This document shows, in pieces, positions 21,693 to 33,984 of a stretch of 64,000 nucleotides of DNA. Source of the DNA: Micrasema longulum (lineage: Eukaryota > Arthropoda > Insecta > Trichoptera > Brachycentridae); contig JAGVSM010001110.1 in assembly GCA_022494885.1 (NCBI GenBank), positions 1-64,000 on the forward strand. The letters run 5' to 3'. The translations under genes were made by a program, and so were the position numbers. Position 1 is the first letter of the stretch. Every line of letters starts with the position of its first letter. A model generated the notes under the pieces. The model did no database searches, was not told the DNA's origin, and was given only the letters and a program-made list of their open reading frames with translations.

Positions 21693-22063
21693 CAGGGTGT
21701 TCTTTAAACCCTGTCACATCCGAAACCACGATGATCAGTATGGACAAGAAGACATATTGACATATTTAAAAAAAATATTTAGAAGAAAGATTTTTTTTTT
21801 AATGAAATATAAAAAAAACAAATGGTTGCTTACTTCTGCAGAGGAAAAGTGAGGGAAGCGCGGCCGTACGTTGTCGGCGTATCAGACTCCCCCTTCCTCC
21901 ACTCGTTTCTTCCCTGCAGAAGTAAGCAACCATTTGCTTTTTTTGATCCTTTATTTTTTTAAATTTTATTCGTTCCAAAAAATTATTTTAATGTGCCAAT
22001 ATGTCTTCTTGCTCATACTGATCGTCGTGGTTTCGGATGTGACAGGGCTTATTGAACACCCTG
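21693..22063. mobile_element. Tc1/mariner-type MITE, TA duplication
   Basis: The left end CAGGGTGTTCTTTAAACCCT and right end (reversed) CAGGGTGTTCAATAAGCCCT are inverted repeats. Longer inner arms continue through GTCACATCCGAAACCACGAT and GAAGACATATTG. The element is flanked by TA on both sides (21691-21692 and 22064-22065), the Tc1/mariner target. A second inner inverted repeat, CAAATGGTTGCTTACTTCTG, surrounds a GC-richer centre. 371 bp, no transposase. Confidence 0.85.
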
Positions 22064-22104
22064 TATATTAACATATAAAGCATAATGTATAACAATATAC
22101 CCAT

Positions 22105-22685
22105 AGTAACATATCGTCGCCGTTTAGACAAAAGTCACAAAATCAAAAAACCTCATTTTGTGAAATCGCAATGTGATAGTTTGGAGACCGAGGAAAAATC
22201 ACATTTTTGTGTTTTAGAGGTTTTATGTTCACAAAATAATTCATTGATATATATGTAATACATTCCATCGGTATCTTTTTATTTCTTACATTTAAAAATA
22301 TCTGGAAGGTTTTTAATGAGGCAAGGTGGCTAAAATTTGGTTAAATAACTTTTGCTTATTTATAATCTGAACATAACAAGCCAAAAGAGTAAGTGAAAGG
22401 AAGGAAATAGTAGAAAAAAAAATTTAATGTTGTGGTTGGAGATTTTTTATTTTTATAAATTTAATATGTTTAAAAAAATGTTTTAATATATAATAATGGA
22501 AAGTCGCATAGTAAAAAACCAGTTATTCCGAATTGCGTAACTTTTTCAAAACTAAGTTACTTTGGTGACTTTTTCCTCTTAAATAACATACATAATGTTA
22601 CGATTCGAAAGGCATATTTAACTCGAAAATGTCATTATTAGGGTTAGTGACTGTTGCCTGAACAACGATGATATTAAACTTCCTG
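22105..22685. mobile_element. Family C TIR element
   Basis: Left ATATCGTCGCCGTTTAGACA, then AAAGTCACAAAATC. The right end reversed gives ATATCATCGTTGTTCAGGCA, then ACAGTCAC. The subterminal GAGTTAAATATGCC and TTTAAGAGGAAAAAGTCACC are shared with the copy at 51833-52575. Non-coding. Confidence 0.65.
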
Positions 22686-22845
22686 GATTAAAAAATGAAC
22701 TTATTTTGGACGGTAAGTACATGAAAAAAAACTATATTTTAAGACTACAGAATACCAATCAATACAATCCGAAACAGTAATAAAACATATTTTATTTGGC
22801 AAAACACAGTGTTTTAAAGAAACTGTATCAAAAACTATCACCAAT

Positions 22846-23170
22846 ATTTTGAGTTTGTCCAAATTTTTGTAGACAAGGACTGGATTCAACTACCTGGGGA
22901 GGTGTTTATATTAACATATTACAACAGAGAAATAATTCAATTAGATGAATCTCAGTATAAATAAAGGCTTCAGCTCTTTAACTTCACAAACATCAACAGA
23001 TGGAAGAATTGAAGGAATATAGATGTTCAAATATAGGCAGAATGGTGAATGTTACACAGTGTGTAAAGTGGCCACTTAAACCAGCCATTGACAGGTCATA
23101 AGCCCTGTAGATGCCTAGACTGCTATATTACCTTCTCTTAAATGTTCTTCATCTCTGTTGTGAAATGTTA
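22846..23170. repeat. Family A foldback copy
   Basis: A plus-strand head (GAGTTTGTCCAAATTTTTGT, GACAAGGACTGGATTC) is joined near 22930 to a minus-strand body (CTTCAGCTCTTTAACTTC, GTGTAAAGTGGCCACTTAAA, GACAGGTCATAAGCCCTG). Confidence 0.7.
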
Positions 23171-23589
23171 AGATATCTATATGGTAATAATATATGCAAC
23201 ATAGTTTAAATATGTGAATGACTTGAATTTTCGTTTTTCATCAATCATAAAAAAATCCTTAAAAAAATAATCTGCTAGAAAAAAATTTAATTTTATATCT
23301 AAACAATAATTAATCCACGAGAAAAATCTATTAATAAATTTAATAAAAAAATGTGAACAATCTTAAATCATATCATTAATATTAGAAACAATCAATTTGT
23401 AGCTTTATTGCTTATTTATAATCAGTAATTTAAATAACATACCAAATGGTTTTCGGAGCAAAACGCTAACGGTTCAAATGTCAGAGCGTACAGAGAAACT
23501 TTATATGTAATGCTATGCGTAAAATATTTAAATGCATTTCATAATATCTTTTCCATTTCATACGTATCGTCCGAATTCAAACGACACGG

Positions 23590-23830
23590 TAAAATTAGGG
23601 TGGAGAGTTATTTAATAAATTTATTTGTATTTATTTGAAATTTATTCAGCTACTCTCGGGTAAAAATTCCGTAAAGAAAATTGAAAAGAAATTAGTAGCC
23701 TCGTGATTTTAGTGTGTTTGCCTGCCATTAAAAAAATGAAAAACAATTATGATACTATAAATATCAATCCACCCTATATTTCTTAACCGTGTCGTGTGGT
23801 TTTTTACCATGGTGTGAAATGCGCCTAACA
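23590..23830 (-). repeat. Family D fragment
   Basis: CTCTCGGGTAAAAATTCCG, TAAATATCAATCCACCC and CATGGTGTGAAATGCGCC match the reverse complement of family D left halves at 10.6, 33.5 and 44.4 kb. TIR and right half are missing. Confidence 0.5.
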
Positions 23831-23834
23831 CTTA

Positions 23835-24235
23835 AAATAATGAAAAAGTTAAATCCTGCGGGAAATTGGATATAAAAAAATGTGTCCTGACGCGCGGTAA
23901 AAATTAGAGCATTAACTTATTGTACCGAGAAGTTTCTTGAAAATACGAGTTTGTGATAAAAATAATAAAAAATATTTTTAAAACAACGAACTACTTTGCA
24001 CGACGTCACTAGTTCTTCCGAATCAACCAATGATTAGAGATTTGAAATATATTTCCGGTTTACGGTAAGGCAACTGACAAATCAGCAGAACTCATCAAGA
24101 AGAAGGGGAAGAGAATTTAAAACGACACACGCGATTAAATTTAAAAAATGCAAAATTCGTAAAAAATCATTGCGCTGATAATACGAATATTAACAAATAA
24201 AAAAAAAACACTGAATTTCCTCATTAAAATGTGAA
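23835..24235 (-). repeat. Family B copy
   Basis: GGGAAATTGGATATAAAAAA, CTACTTTGCACGACGTCACT, GAATCAACCAATGATTAGAG and CATTGCGCTGATAATACGAA are the family landmarks in reverse order relative to 42.2 kb. Confidence 0.6.
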
Positions 24236-24299
24236 AATCCATAAATTAAATTCACCAAAAAAATACGAATAGGCGTCAAACTTTTTATTTATAGAGTTA

Positions 24300-25855
24300 T
24301 AAATTTGCTTTTACTTTCAATATAGTGATTTTTTGTTATTTAGGGGTTCTTTTACGGTTAAATTGAAACGGGTTATTCAACCCCAGGGGGGTCTCATTGT
24401 GACAATGATACCACAAATCTGTCACATAATAATGCATAGGGGAGTATTTTATATTAACGTTTTTAACAAAGTGTCACAGTATAAAAAGATTCACATTAAG
24501 TGTTATATTACCCTTCAAACGTCAACGGAAACTTTAATGCAGTAAAGGACAAATAACAAATTAGTCAGGAGAGGAAAAAAACGTTTTGGTACTACGCGTT
24601 AAATAGATTTCAATAAAGAAATAAGTTTTTTATTGTATGTTTACTGTGAAAATGAATATGAATTATTTGAATAAATTTTAATTATGTTTTGTTGATTAAT
24701 TCTTAAAATTATAAATTATTAATTTGATCACTTTAATAAGGTAAGATATTCAGGATGCCCAAACACAAAGGAAAATGTGGTTATAGAACTTCATTAGACT
24801 TGTCTTCTTTAGGTTAATCAAAATGTTAACCGTTTTCGAAATATTCATTTCTTACTGTTTTTTACCTTGGTTTTGCTTTAGTTAACTAAAATTATATTTC
24901 AGTGAATATTTTTCTTTATATATAACAATAAATTAACTATCCAATTTTTTGAAGAGGTGGTAAAAAAAACTGTTATTTTAAAAAGGGTTGCTTATTGTAT
25001 TCACCTAAAACCATATGCTTCAAGTGCGTCAGAAATATGATTTCGCGTGAATCTCGGGATGCCGCGTGGGAAAAATAAATGTAACTATTTTTTGTATTAA
25101 CCTACCCCTCCATAGGACCAAAACTTGCGTTATGTAAATCCTTACGCAGTCCTTTGTGAGGCAATTAGATATGTAGCCTCACGTTGTTACTACGTCACTA
25201 TGACGTAGTACTTAGTTTAAATAAATACGATAGCTTTCAAGTATAATAGTATAATAGCTGATTGTTATGTTTTTTAAATAATACATTTATATACAACATC
25301 TTCGTGTCTTGTCAATTGATCTAGTGGACGTCGATTGATCCTTCTCTGTGTGCTACTACATCGGCACATAACATTGGCACTCTCAGAAGTGTGTACTTTG
25401 CTATGTTTCAATGCACTGCAACCAATGAAATAGTTGGCTAGGGTAGCTGTGCGGCATCCATCTTAAAGTCTCTTAGAGCCTGGTTGAACAATAAGGATAA
25501 ATCTCAGCAAAATGTTAAGCAAAACCCGTACGATCTTCCTTAGAGACACATTTCCTTTATCGCTCCGAGAGTGCTCAATATTTTAACTATATATATATAT
25601 ATTACGCTCTCAAGGACAAAAACTATTTTTAAGTGAGGAGTTAAGGACTGGATTATTCTTAACGGGAGGGATGTGAGTGGTAAACTATCTGATGAATTTT
25701 CGAATATATGACCTCCTTTTTTTCTTTTCTCTTTTAAAAAAAAATTACACCAAATTTTAAAGTTTGCTTTTTATCATATTGATGTGCCATATTTATTTAT
25801 TATTATTAATTGTAATTTTTATGATTTTATGATGATATATGTTTGTATTAACTAA
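24300..25855. other. No gene found
   Basis: Unique AT-rich sequence with a moderately GC-rich part at 25040-25210. The open frame at 24333-24545 has no recognisable domain. Confidence 0.4.
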
Positions 25856-25859
25856 CTAT

Positions 25860-25965
25860 CCGTCCTGATTCAAAACAAGACTTTTGGTCCCATAGAGTTG
25901 GGACTTATGTCTCGAAAAATATGTAATAAACTGTAAGTACGGTACAATAAATAAATAAACATAAT
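25860..25965 (+). repeat. LINE-like 3' tail, second copy at 62.3 kb
   Basis: GACTTTTGGTCCCATAGAGT, then TGGGACTTATGTCT, then an AATAAATAAATAA tail. The copy at 62325-62415 has GACTTTGGTCCCATGGAGTT and ends in AATAAATAC. The A-rich ends point to a non-LTR retroelement 3' UTR. Confidence 0.55.
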
Positions 25966-26739
25966 TAATCCATTTCACGGCATTCTACATTTTAAATTTA
26001 CCAAGTCAAACTGGTATTTTTTAATACAAGACTAAACATACGATTGATCAATGAATAAATGTGAAATTAAATCCAGTTAAATTCTTTTTTGATACCTTTC
26101 AAATTATATTGTAACTAAAATTCACAATGCATAAATATTTTTGTTGTTGTTACTTTTATTTGTACCCGGTATAACATAATATACAAAAAATTCTACTATT
26201 CCACAGCCTAGGAATATTTTTATTTTTTTCAATCAGTCTGTTCTAAAAAACTTTTATTTTTTTTAATAAATAGATTCGATAAATATTCAAATGATATTCT
26301 GTGATATTAATTTCGGATTGACCATAGTAATATTGTATTTTTACGAAACTTTTCTGATAGGGGCTTCGGGCAACAAAAAAGGTTGACATTAACTTTTTAA
26401 TATGCAATAATAAAATACGCATAATTAGGTACTTTTTTTATTATTAATATGTTACCATAAATAATAATAATGTAAGCGGTTACAGGTGATCTGGTTTTAG
26501 GAGTGTTTGCGACAAGGCATATACACGACAAGTATTGTAAATAATATCGGCGAATCGGCGCAAACAATGTCTCTTGTGAAAGCAATTGAATAATACAATA
26601 TTCTCAATTGAAAATGTGTCAAATTTAAATGAGAATAAATATTCATGTAATACATGTAAAATTTAGAATACGCTCATCAATTATTTAACTTCTTTCTTAG
26701 ATCGTTCATCTTCGTTACATTTTCAAACATAATTTAACA

Positions 26740-27245
26740 ATAATATTTTGAACGTTCAAATGTGTGTACACGAGGCTGGATTCAACCCACTGCTCATTAC
26801 AAGAGAGAGAAATAACATTATTGAGATGATATATGGAAGTCTAACCATTTACAGGGCTTATGATCAGTATGTTTAAACATAGGCAGAATGGCAAATGCTA
26901 CACAGTGTGTGAAGTAATTGGTTAAACTAGCCAATGACCGGTCATAAGTTCTGTAAATGCTTCCTATTTTTTTCTCAAAATTGTTTTCCATACTCTTGCT
27001 ATTGTTTTTTTTTTTTTTTTTCTTTTTTCTTTTTTTTCATCATAAACAATGTTACACAGTGCGTAAAGTGGCCACTTAAACCAGCCATTGACAGGTCATA
27101 AGCCCTGTAGATGCCTTGACTTCAATATTACCTTCTCTATAATGTATTCATCTCTGTTGTAATATGTTAATATAAACAGCTCCCAGGGAGTTGAATCCAG
27201 TCCTTGTCTACAAAAATTTGGATAAACTTAAAATATTGTTGATAA
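26740..27245. repeat. Family A, two adjacent foldback copies
   Basis: 26740-26990 is a diverged head plus partial body. After a T-rich run, 27050-27245 carries a minus-strand body and terminal head (ACTCAAAATATTG type, here AAACTTAAAATATTGTTG). The second copy closely matches 23040-23160. Confidence 0.6.
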
Positions 27246-27618
27246 ACAAAGATTAGTAATAATAAAAATTTGACCTCACTGGGGTTACCCGTGCCGAGGA
27301 CACTTAACAATTTACTTTTTTTTTAAATATTTTTGCATGTGAGAATAAACAAAGAAGACTTAATATTCAGAGATAATTAACAAAATATTTAGACTGTTTG
27401 AAACACTAAGTATATAAGCTTATATTTAATTTATGGACACTTATAGTATTTATATTATAAAATTCGTAAATTGCGTACTTTTAAATAACTTCTAATGTAT
27501 CTTTTTAAACAAGTTTATATTATGCATTTTATATTTGAAACACTAACTTTATGGTTATTCATTATAACAAAATAAATAAAACAACTTCGTTCTTAACAAC
27601 TTATTTATTTATTTTTTC

Positions 27619-27659
27619 CACCGACCGGTTTCAAAGCAAACCAGCTTCTTTGTCAAGGT
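27619..27659 (-). ncRNA. Hammerhead-like motif HH4a
   Basis: Minus strand: ACC, TTGACAA (degenerate core), AGAAGC-loop-GCTTT as stem II, GAAA, CCGG as palindromic stem III, TC, then GGT closing stem I with ACC. The core departs from CTGANGA at two positions, so probably inactive. Confidence 0.45.
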
Positions 27660-27680
27660 TTAGTCAGTTTTGTTACGTAA

Positions 27681-27720
27681 ACCTTGACGAAGAAGCTTGT
27701 TTGCTTTAAAACCGGTCGGT
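27681..27720 (+). ncRNA. Hammerhead-like motif HH4b
   Basis: Plus strand: ACC 27681-27683, TTGACGA 27684-27690 (one change from CTGANGA), AAGC/GCTT stem II, AAAA replacing GAAA at 27708-27711, CCGG, TC, GGT 27718-27720. Mirror partner of HH4a. Confidence 0.45.
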
Positions 27721-27799
27721 GGAAAAAAAAAGTGGTGGTTAAAAACAAAGTTGTTTTTATTTATTTTATGGCCTTACTTTTTAAACCTTTGTATAACTG

Positions 27800-30680
27800 C
27801 TACCTATTATTGTTTATAAACTTAATTATGTATTTTATAAGCAAATTTGTATTATAAAAGCCCTATGGGCATTTAATGCATAAAAAAAATATTAAAAATA
27901 AAACGCACAATAAAAAAACAAAACATAACATAAACCTTACATTTGTGGAGCAGTTTATTCAATAATTTATTAATTATTGGTATACATTTATTTATAACAA
28001 TTTATACTGAATAATTCCTTTAAAATGTGTATTTTCTCGTATCTTAGTTTCTCGGGTTCTGACAAATATATTTTATTGGCAATAATTCACAAATACTAGA
28101 CCGAAAGAGCATAACCAGTGTACATTTTGTGCAAAGTTAATAAATAATTCATCAATCTGTTCTTACCAATGAGGCGTCATGAGGTGTACACAATTCAATC
28201 TATCACTTTGAGAAATTTAGCAAACGAAAAATAAATCAGTTTGTAAATAACGCCACACTTTGCACAGATTTAGTGTAAACAAAAATAATCCCCTACATCA
28301 AAGATTGTTTACGCACGGCAAAAAGCAAAAGATTTTCTTAACGAAAGCTATAAATCACACAAATTTCGTACTCGGATTTGTTTACAGACATTCCTAACTA
28401 TGGTTTTAAAACACTGCAATTTATCTTTGAGATTTATCCGAGAGATGAAAGATTCTAGACATCTGCACGAGTTACTTTATTTTGACATGTAATATTACGC
28501 ACTGAAAACATAAAAATAGCTATTAAGTTGAATAATTATTCATTAACTGACAAAAATCTAAAATATGTAAATATTTGGCATTTTCGTACAAAAACAGCTG
28601 GATTACTGTGAAAACATATTGTAGCAAATGCGTTCTTATTTATTTTACAACACACCCAAAAATTTACAAGATTGTTATATATCGTGAGCTTAACATTTAA
28701 AACTACATTGACCTATTTATTTTTAAAACGGAATATTTTACAAATAAATTGGCAAATAATGTAAAAATATAAGTTTTTCAATAATCACATATTGTTAGGT
28801 GTCATTTTTTATTTGCGTTCGATTTGAGTTCGAACAACTTTCCCGCGCTTTGCCAAAGGAAGTATTCATTAATGGTTAGAAAATTGGCTGCGTGTAGGTA
28901 CCGTATTTTCACTAATTTATCATACAAGAACGTGTGTAACGATTTTAACAACTTTCCGGACTAATTTCCGAGTGGGATTTTATCGCTGGTTCGATTTGGG
29001 TTCTGCTCGGCACTGTTTCCCGCCCGTGCTAGTAGTGTACTGAAGCGAGTACTAAATAACAATAGAGTAATGGTCCTAACTGCTAACCCCGTTCCCGCCG
29101 TTACTTGACTAGGTACTGAGAACAGACTGGACTAAAGCGCGCCAAAAGCGTCCTGTCGCGCGGTGATACCATGCGTCACGAACATTGTCGACTTTTCCCG
29201 ATATACGAGAATCTCGCGAACGAAAATTTCCTTCTAATATTTACATCATATCTAACATCAAAACTTACTATTCTACCGACCGATCATTTGAACATATTTT
29301 TAAAAGTTTTTCTCAGTATTTATGTACATATGATATGATGCTAATTTTCGTTTTCTGTACATTTTATTTTTTATTGTCTTCAGTCATTATTTGTCTTTAC
29401 TTGTTTTATATCAGTTTTTTATTTGAATACATCCATATTGAATATTCCCCACGTCCATACATCCTTCTCCCCACTTATTATCTGCATAGAGTTTATATTC
29501 TTTAGGAATAATTTTTTTACTTTCCTCTATGCGCAGCTGACAGAGTTCACCAAAGCTCTTAACAGCTGCGGGTGGATGGTAAGCTGATTCCTCCTCTACC
29601 GTCTGACCTTCAAATTATTGTAACATTCTAAATATTTTTTAATGCAACTCACACAAAAAGAAATTTTGCTTTGTCATTTTTTTTTTTCTACAACTCGTTG
29701 AAACCGAAGTCGGTATTTTTCGAAAATCCAAAAAGCCTATTGGGAAATCGTAACCCCTTTATTACAAATCACACTGTCTTAAAGCATATTAAAAAATGCC
29801 TACCTAATTCAAGTTTAAAATAATACGATTTAAATGCCTAACTTATATTTGAAACATACTTTTAATTTTAAATTATAATATTTACCCTCTTTATTTGCAT
29901 TGCAATGTTATCCATAAATTCGTCTATATCTATACGTCAAAATATATTTTTTGGCTTAGTTTTTTTATTATATATCTTTTAAACAATATATCACATAAAA
30001 ACATCCAGTAATTACAAAAAAAAATAACTGAACTTTTAAAATTCGTTATTAAAAAAAATAATGGTTCCCACTGCATTCCTTAAACCATAATTTTCTATAT
30101 AATTGTTTAATGTTTCCCCATTTGTGGGGAATTTCGTTCGAATCTGGTATCACCCTTTCGACGTAGAATGTCTTGAGCTGACACTGTCAGAGGAATGGAT
30201 GAGACACTTCATAGAAACGTGCTTTTTACGCAGTAAAAGGCTTTAATATCATTTTCATTGGTGAAAACAAACATAAAATACATAAATTATACATATTGTA
30301 AGGAGATATCGTTACAAATATGTACATAATCAAATTTCCCCTGAATTCCTTTTCTTTGTGATATGTATTACTTCTACAGTATATGATATTTAAATTTTCC
30401 TTGTGTGTAAATAATTAGTATTTATACTGTAACTTAAATTTTATCGATAAACTTATTTTGTTTTTTTTTTTCATTCAGCGTTAGGAACATTTTTTTATTA
30501 TCCCAAATTAATAACGTAAGTACCTATATAACTGTTTTTTTTTTTAAAGGGTAAAGATTTTTTGTACTATATGTTGAAGATTTCCATTTTTTTATTTATT
30601 TATTGACAAAATAAGTATAATATTACAAATGGTTTGTACATTCATAACTAATAAAGTTAAAACTCGTATATATACATATA
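27800..30680. other. Non-repetitive stretch, no gene found
   Basis: The longest part of the window without a recognised repeat. 28800-29230 is less AT-rich, with several CG-containing words (TTTCCCGCGC, AAAGCGCGCCAAAAGCG, GTCGCGCGG), and could be regulatory or a 5' non-coding exon of a gene outside. The open frame at 29185-29505 has no recognised domain. I cannot assign a function. Confidence 0.4.
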
Positions 30681-30689
30681 TATATATCT

Positions 30690-31090
30690 AAATCTAGGCT
30701 AATAAAGAATACAGTTTTGTGTGTAAAATAAAACCAGAATCATGAGCGAGTGTTTTGGATACGGTGGCTGCTTCCAGGCAAAAATTCTGAATAAGGAATT
30801 TGGAGTGAAGATAAATCCGCCTCGCTGCGTCGTGGTTGGGGCGTTCGCCTACCATTCTTGAGGTCCAGGGTCCGATACCTGGCATGGCGAATGTAAGATA
30901 TTGATTTCAAAGGTTGTTTTAACTCCAATATGCTGTCGTTCATGGAATGGCATCTGACGTTTAGGACTGATCACCTTACCTTCATGTGACAGATGATTAA
31001 AATGCGCTTTATTTGGTTAACCAATTCAGTACCCTATGCGCCAATGAGTTTGGAAGAGGGAATGATGAGGTAAAATGCATAATTAGTAAT
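30690..31090 (+). mobile_element. SINE with 5' module, near full length
   Basis: The 5' module at 30715-30812 (GTGTGTAAAATAAAACCAGA, CAGGCAAAAATTCTG) is followed by the tRNA-like head at about 30818 (GCCTCGCTGCGTCGTGGTTG, TGAGGTCCAGGGTCCGATAC). The body includes GACTGATCACCTTACCTTCA. It ends near CAGTACCCTATGCGCC. Same order as at 17.7 and 58.0 kb. Confidence 0.7.
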
Positions 31091-31190
31091 GACAGGTTGA
31101 TATTTGAATAGGCATACCCAGTTTCAACGCTCTACCACCATGATATAATATTTTGATAAAACTTTCAAAAAATACTCCTTATTTAATTCG

Positions 31191-31233
31191 ACTAGCGAGC
31201 GCTTTTGCTTAAATAGGCATCTTCAGGACTGGT
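31191..31233 (-). ncRNA. Hammerhead-like motif HH6, decayed
   Basis: Minus strand: ACCAGT, one extra C, CTGAAGA (exact core), TGC-loop-GCA stem II, AAAA in place of GAAA, GCGC, TC, GCTAGT. The latter pairs with ACCAGT at five of six positions counting G-U. The core is damaged but plainly related to HH1. Confidence 0.45.
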
Positions 31234-31299
31234 AAATTGCTTACATTTTCAACTTCTATGCTTTTTCTTACAAGGTTGGGAGATAAAAAGATCACAAGT

Positions 31300-32010
31300 A
31301 TGTTATTAAGGGACGGAAAACATATTTTTTATTTTTTTATTTTTTATTATATACGCCCAGAGGATTTTTATATATAATTTAAGTATTGCACATTTTCTTT
31401 AAATTGTATTTGTAACATATATATAATTACAACTAGTTTCAAAACATTTTTCACTCGATCATTAATAAGAAGAGTTTTTTTTAAATGCAAATTCTAATTT
31501 GTAGGTAATTTGAAGGTGCACTTCGAAAATATTGTCCCTCGGTGTCAATGCGATACTTTATAAGCAAAGGAGATCTTCAATGAGTAACTTCTACTCAACA
31601 TTCATAAACTGTATGTAATCCTATGTTCGACTATTACGTGAGTGTTCTAGCAATTGCATAATGGGTGTCCCCTTGGGCTAGGAAACTCTAGCAGTTGTAT
31701 ATCTACTGCCTGTTTGTAGATACATATCTATCTACTTTACTATGGTAGTTACTACGTATCGACTACACGCATTATACGAACTGATCACCCCTACGTAATA
31801 AGAAATGAATCGGGTTGTGCTCAAAATTAAATATTGAGGTAAATCATAAGAACGCAAACATTTTACTTTTTTTTAATTAAAAACTTTCGACAAGGGTGTA
31901 ATCGGTGTTTGTTGAGTGTAAAAAATAAACGTTAAAACCATTATTTAAATAATTTTGACAGTTATGAATTTTTTTTTGGTATACTTTATGTATTCGCTTC
32001 CATAAATAAG
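31300..32010. other. No gene found
   Basis: AT-rich, then a stretch of more mixed composition (31500-31850) without a recognisable frame or repeat. Confidence 0.4.
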
Positions 32011-32016
32011 CCTTGT

Positions 32017-32280
32017 TTCTCAGAGTAATAAGGCGGCAGCTGTAGAAACGATATTTCGCTCTATTTCATAGAACAAAAGTGTTGCAAATTTTTGGTTTAG
32101 TTTTTGGTTTAACAACAAACGTGTAATGGACGGTTTCGGTTTTGGCTTGCGATTCTAGATCTGATTACCTACGGCCCGCTGTTTTGCTGTAAACTTTAGC
32201 TAACTTCGTGATTGATAATACTAGAATGATTTATGTCCGCATGGACAGCTCTACAGCTGTAGCGCCTTATTATTCTGAGC
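32017..32280. mobile_element. MITE family F
   Basis: Terminal inverted repeats: left CTCAGAGTAATAAGGCGGCA, right reversed CTCAGAATAATAAGGCGCTA. CAGCTGTAG lies just inside both ends. The interior (GTAATGGACGGTTTCGGTTT, ACCTACGGCCCGCTG) is shared with 53899-54172 and partly 10.1 kb. Confidence 0.7.
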
Positions 32281-32307
32281 TTGTCTTTTTTTTAAATCTG
32301 CTTTTGG

Positions 32308-32420
32308 GCCTTGATTATGAACGCTATCTTTATTTTTACATATAGAGACGGTATACTTAACTTCTGTACTATCTCTGTATACCTCGGTATGTTCTACTAA
32401 CTTGTCATCTCGACGTTATA
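32308..32420 (+). repeat. Left-end fragment of the 63-kb TIR family
   Basis: GGGCCTTGATTATGAACGCT, ATCTTTATTTTTACATATAG and AGACGGTATA match the left terminus of the element at 63147-63755. No right end was found nearby. Confidence 0.55.
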
Positions 32421-33059
32421 TGATCGAGTCCAACCAATGAATGACCGCAAAAATTTCGTCCGCGTTCCTTACTTCATTAACATTTAAAATAGTTCTCATT
32501 TATATTTTAAATGGGCTTCTGTGATAAAAAGTGCCTACTTCAAGGCGATCATAAACTCCAATAAATCCCAATTCAAGCAAAAAACCTACCATCTTCAACG
32601 AACTACTACAAACTGTTTCGATCTGATCATGAAATTTTAGGGAACTCACAAAAGTGATGCCTAGATCTTAAACCTTCGCAATCCGCATAAGATTCTAGAT
32701 TAAGATTAAGATTATTCTAGTATTGAAATAACGAGACCAGCAGTGCAACTCTGAACGCTGTCTAGGTGGTAGAAAACGCATTACTAGCAAGTAATTAGTA
32801 GGTAAATTACTTGGCTTGATTAGCAGCGCTTTTTCTACTTCCTTAAAAACGTTCAAAATCGCACTAAGTTGAGTCTATCATTGGGCAAGAAATGGTGATT
32901 GCTGGATAATCTCATTTTGATACTTCTCGTATTTAGGTTCTGTTCCGCGGACGCTTACCTTTACTTATATTATAACTTTTTAAAGTAAATCTACATAAAT
33001 GCAATGTTGAATGTAATCTTTCTAATGCCTGGCTAGTTCAAGTTATATAAAAAATCGTT

Positions 33060-33670
33060 TAACAACAGTAAAAATATTCGTTTGTAGGTACCTATTTAAA
33101 TTTATAATATTTATATATTTCTTTTTTTTATTGATAAAACTCCATACTTAATGATTTTTTTTAATGTATGTATATACGTATATTTATATTTATGTTTTTT
33201 TTATTAAAAATATATATTAGCGTTTTTATAATTTACCCAAATATTTTAATTTTGGTTACCGTTTTCAACAAGTTATAAATAACTCACTATAAGAAAATGG
33301 AAATCAGAGTGAAAATGCTAGAGTGGGGTTGAATCTTGGACCTCTGATCCGTGAGTCCGCCACAGGACCACAACCCGATTTAAATAATATAGTAAAACAT
33401 ATCAAAAGAGATTTTAATGATAGTTTTATTAAAATCATTATTTAAATTTAGCAAGTAAGTAATTTCGGGTAAAAATCCTGCAAAAGGAAATCGACAGGAG
33501 ATTAATCAGTTTCATGGTGTACTGGTTATTGCGTTTGCCTGGTATTAAATAAGTACATAATTGTAAAATCATAAATATCAATCTATCGTAGCGTATTTTA
33601 ACATGCCGTGTAGATTTTTTCCGTGATGTGAAATGGGCCAATCATGCGATATCACGCAGTGGGCTCGTGG
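33060..33670 (-). mobile_element. Family D transposon carrying a SINE
   Basis: Reverse-strand copy of the 44.4-kb element. The terminal CCCACTGCGTGATATCGCAT is at 33646-33668. Internal GTCGATTTCCTTTTGCAGGA and a tRNA-like insert at about 33300-33385 (minus: ATCGGGTTGTGGTCCTGTGG, then GAGGTCCAAGATTCAACCCC) follow. The other end fades near 33060. Confidence 0.65.
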
Positions 33671-33879
33671 TTTCCACGTGCACAGCGGTGCAGTCTCCGT
33701 GAACGCTCTTTATTTTTTATGCAACACTATGTTTACTGCACATAATTTTAACATAATATATTTTCAGAACTCTGCAGTTACTAATACATTCTCACATTGG
33801 GACCCGCACTATTTTTTCATACGAATAATCTTTAGTATCGAAGTTTCGAGAGATTTCGAAACTTGGTCTCCGAGTCTTA

Positions 33880-33920
33880 TTATTCCTATACTAGGCAACG
33901 CCTGAAAATATTTTTAGGTT
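33880..33920 (+). repeat. Family A tail fragment
   Basis: ATACTAGGCAACGCCTGAAA matches the 3' tail of family A (compare 15670-15690). Confidence 0.4.
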
Positions 33921-33984
33921 TGTTATTTTTTTAACCCACCGACATCAACACTATGTGGGATAATATATTATATTCGTTGACTTA

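Larger units (their letters stand above)
27568..27770. repeat. Inverted hairpin carrying two hammerhead-like motifs
   Basis: Left arm 27568-27660 and right arm 27676-27770 are imperfect inverted repeats around about 15 bp. Each arm, read outward, gives ACC, then TTGAC(A/G)A, an AAGC/GCTT stem-loop, (G/A)AAA, CCGG, TC, GGT. Both then run into an A-rich trailer and AAAGTTGTTTTTATTTATTT-like sequence. Confidence 0.6.
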
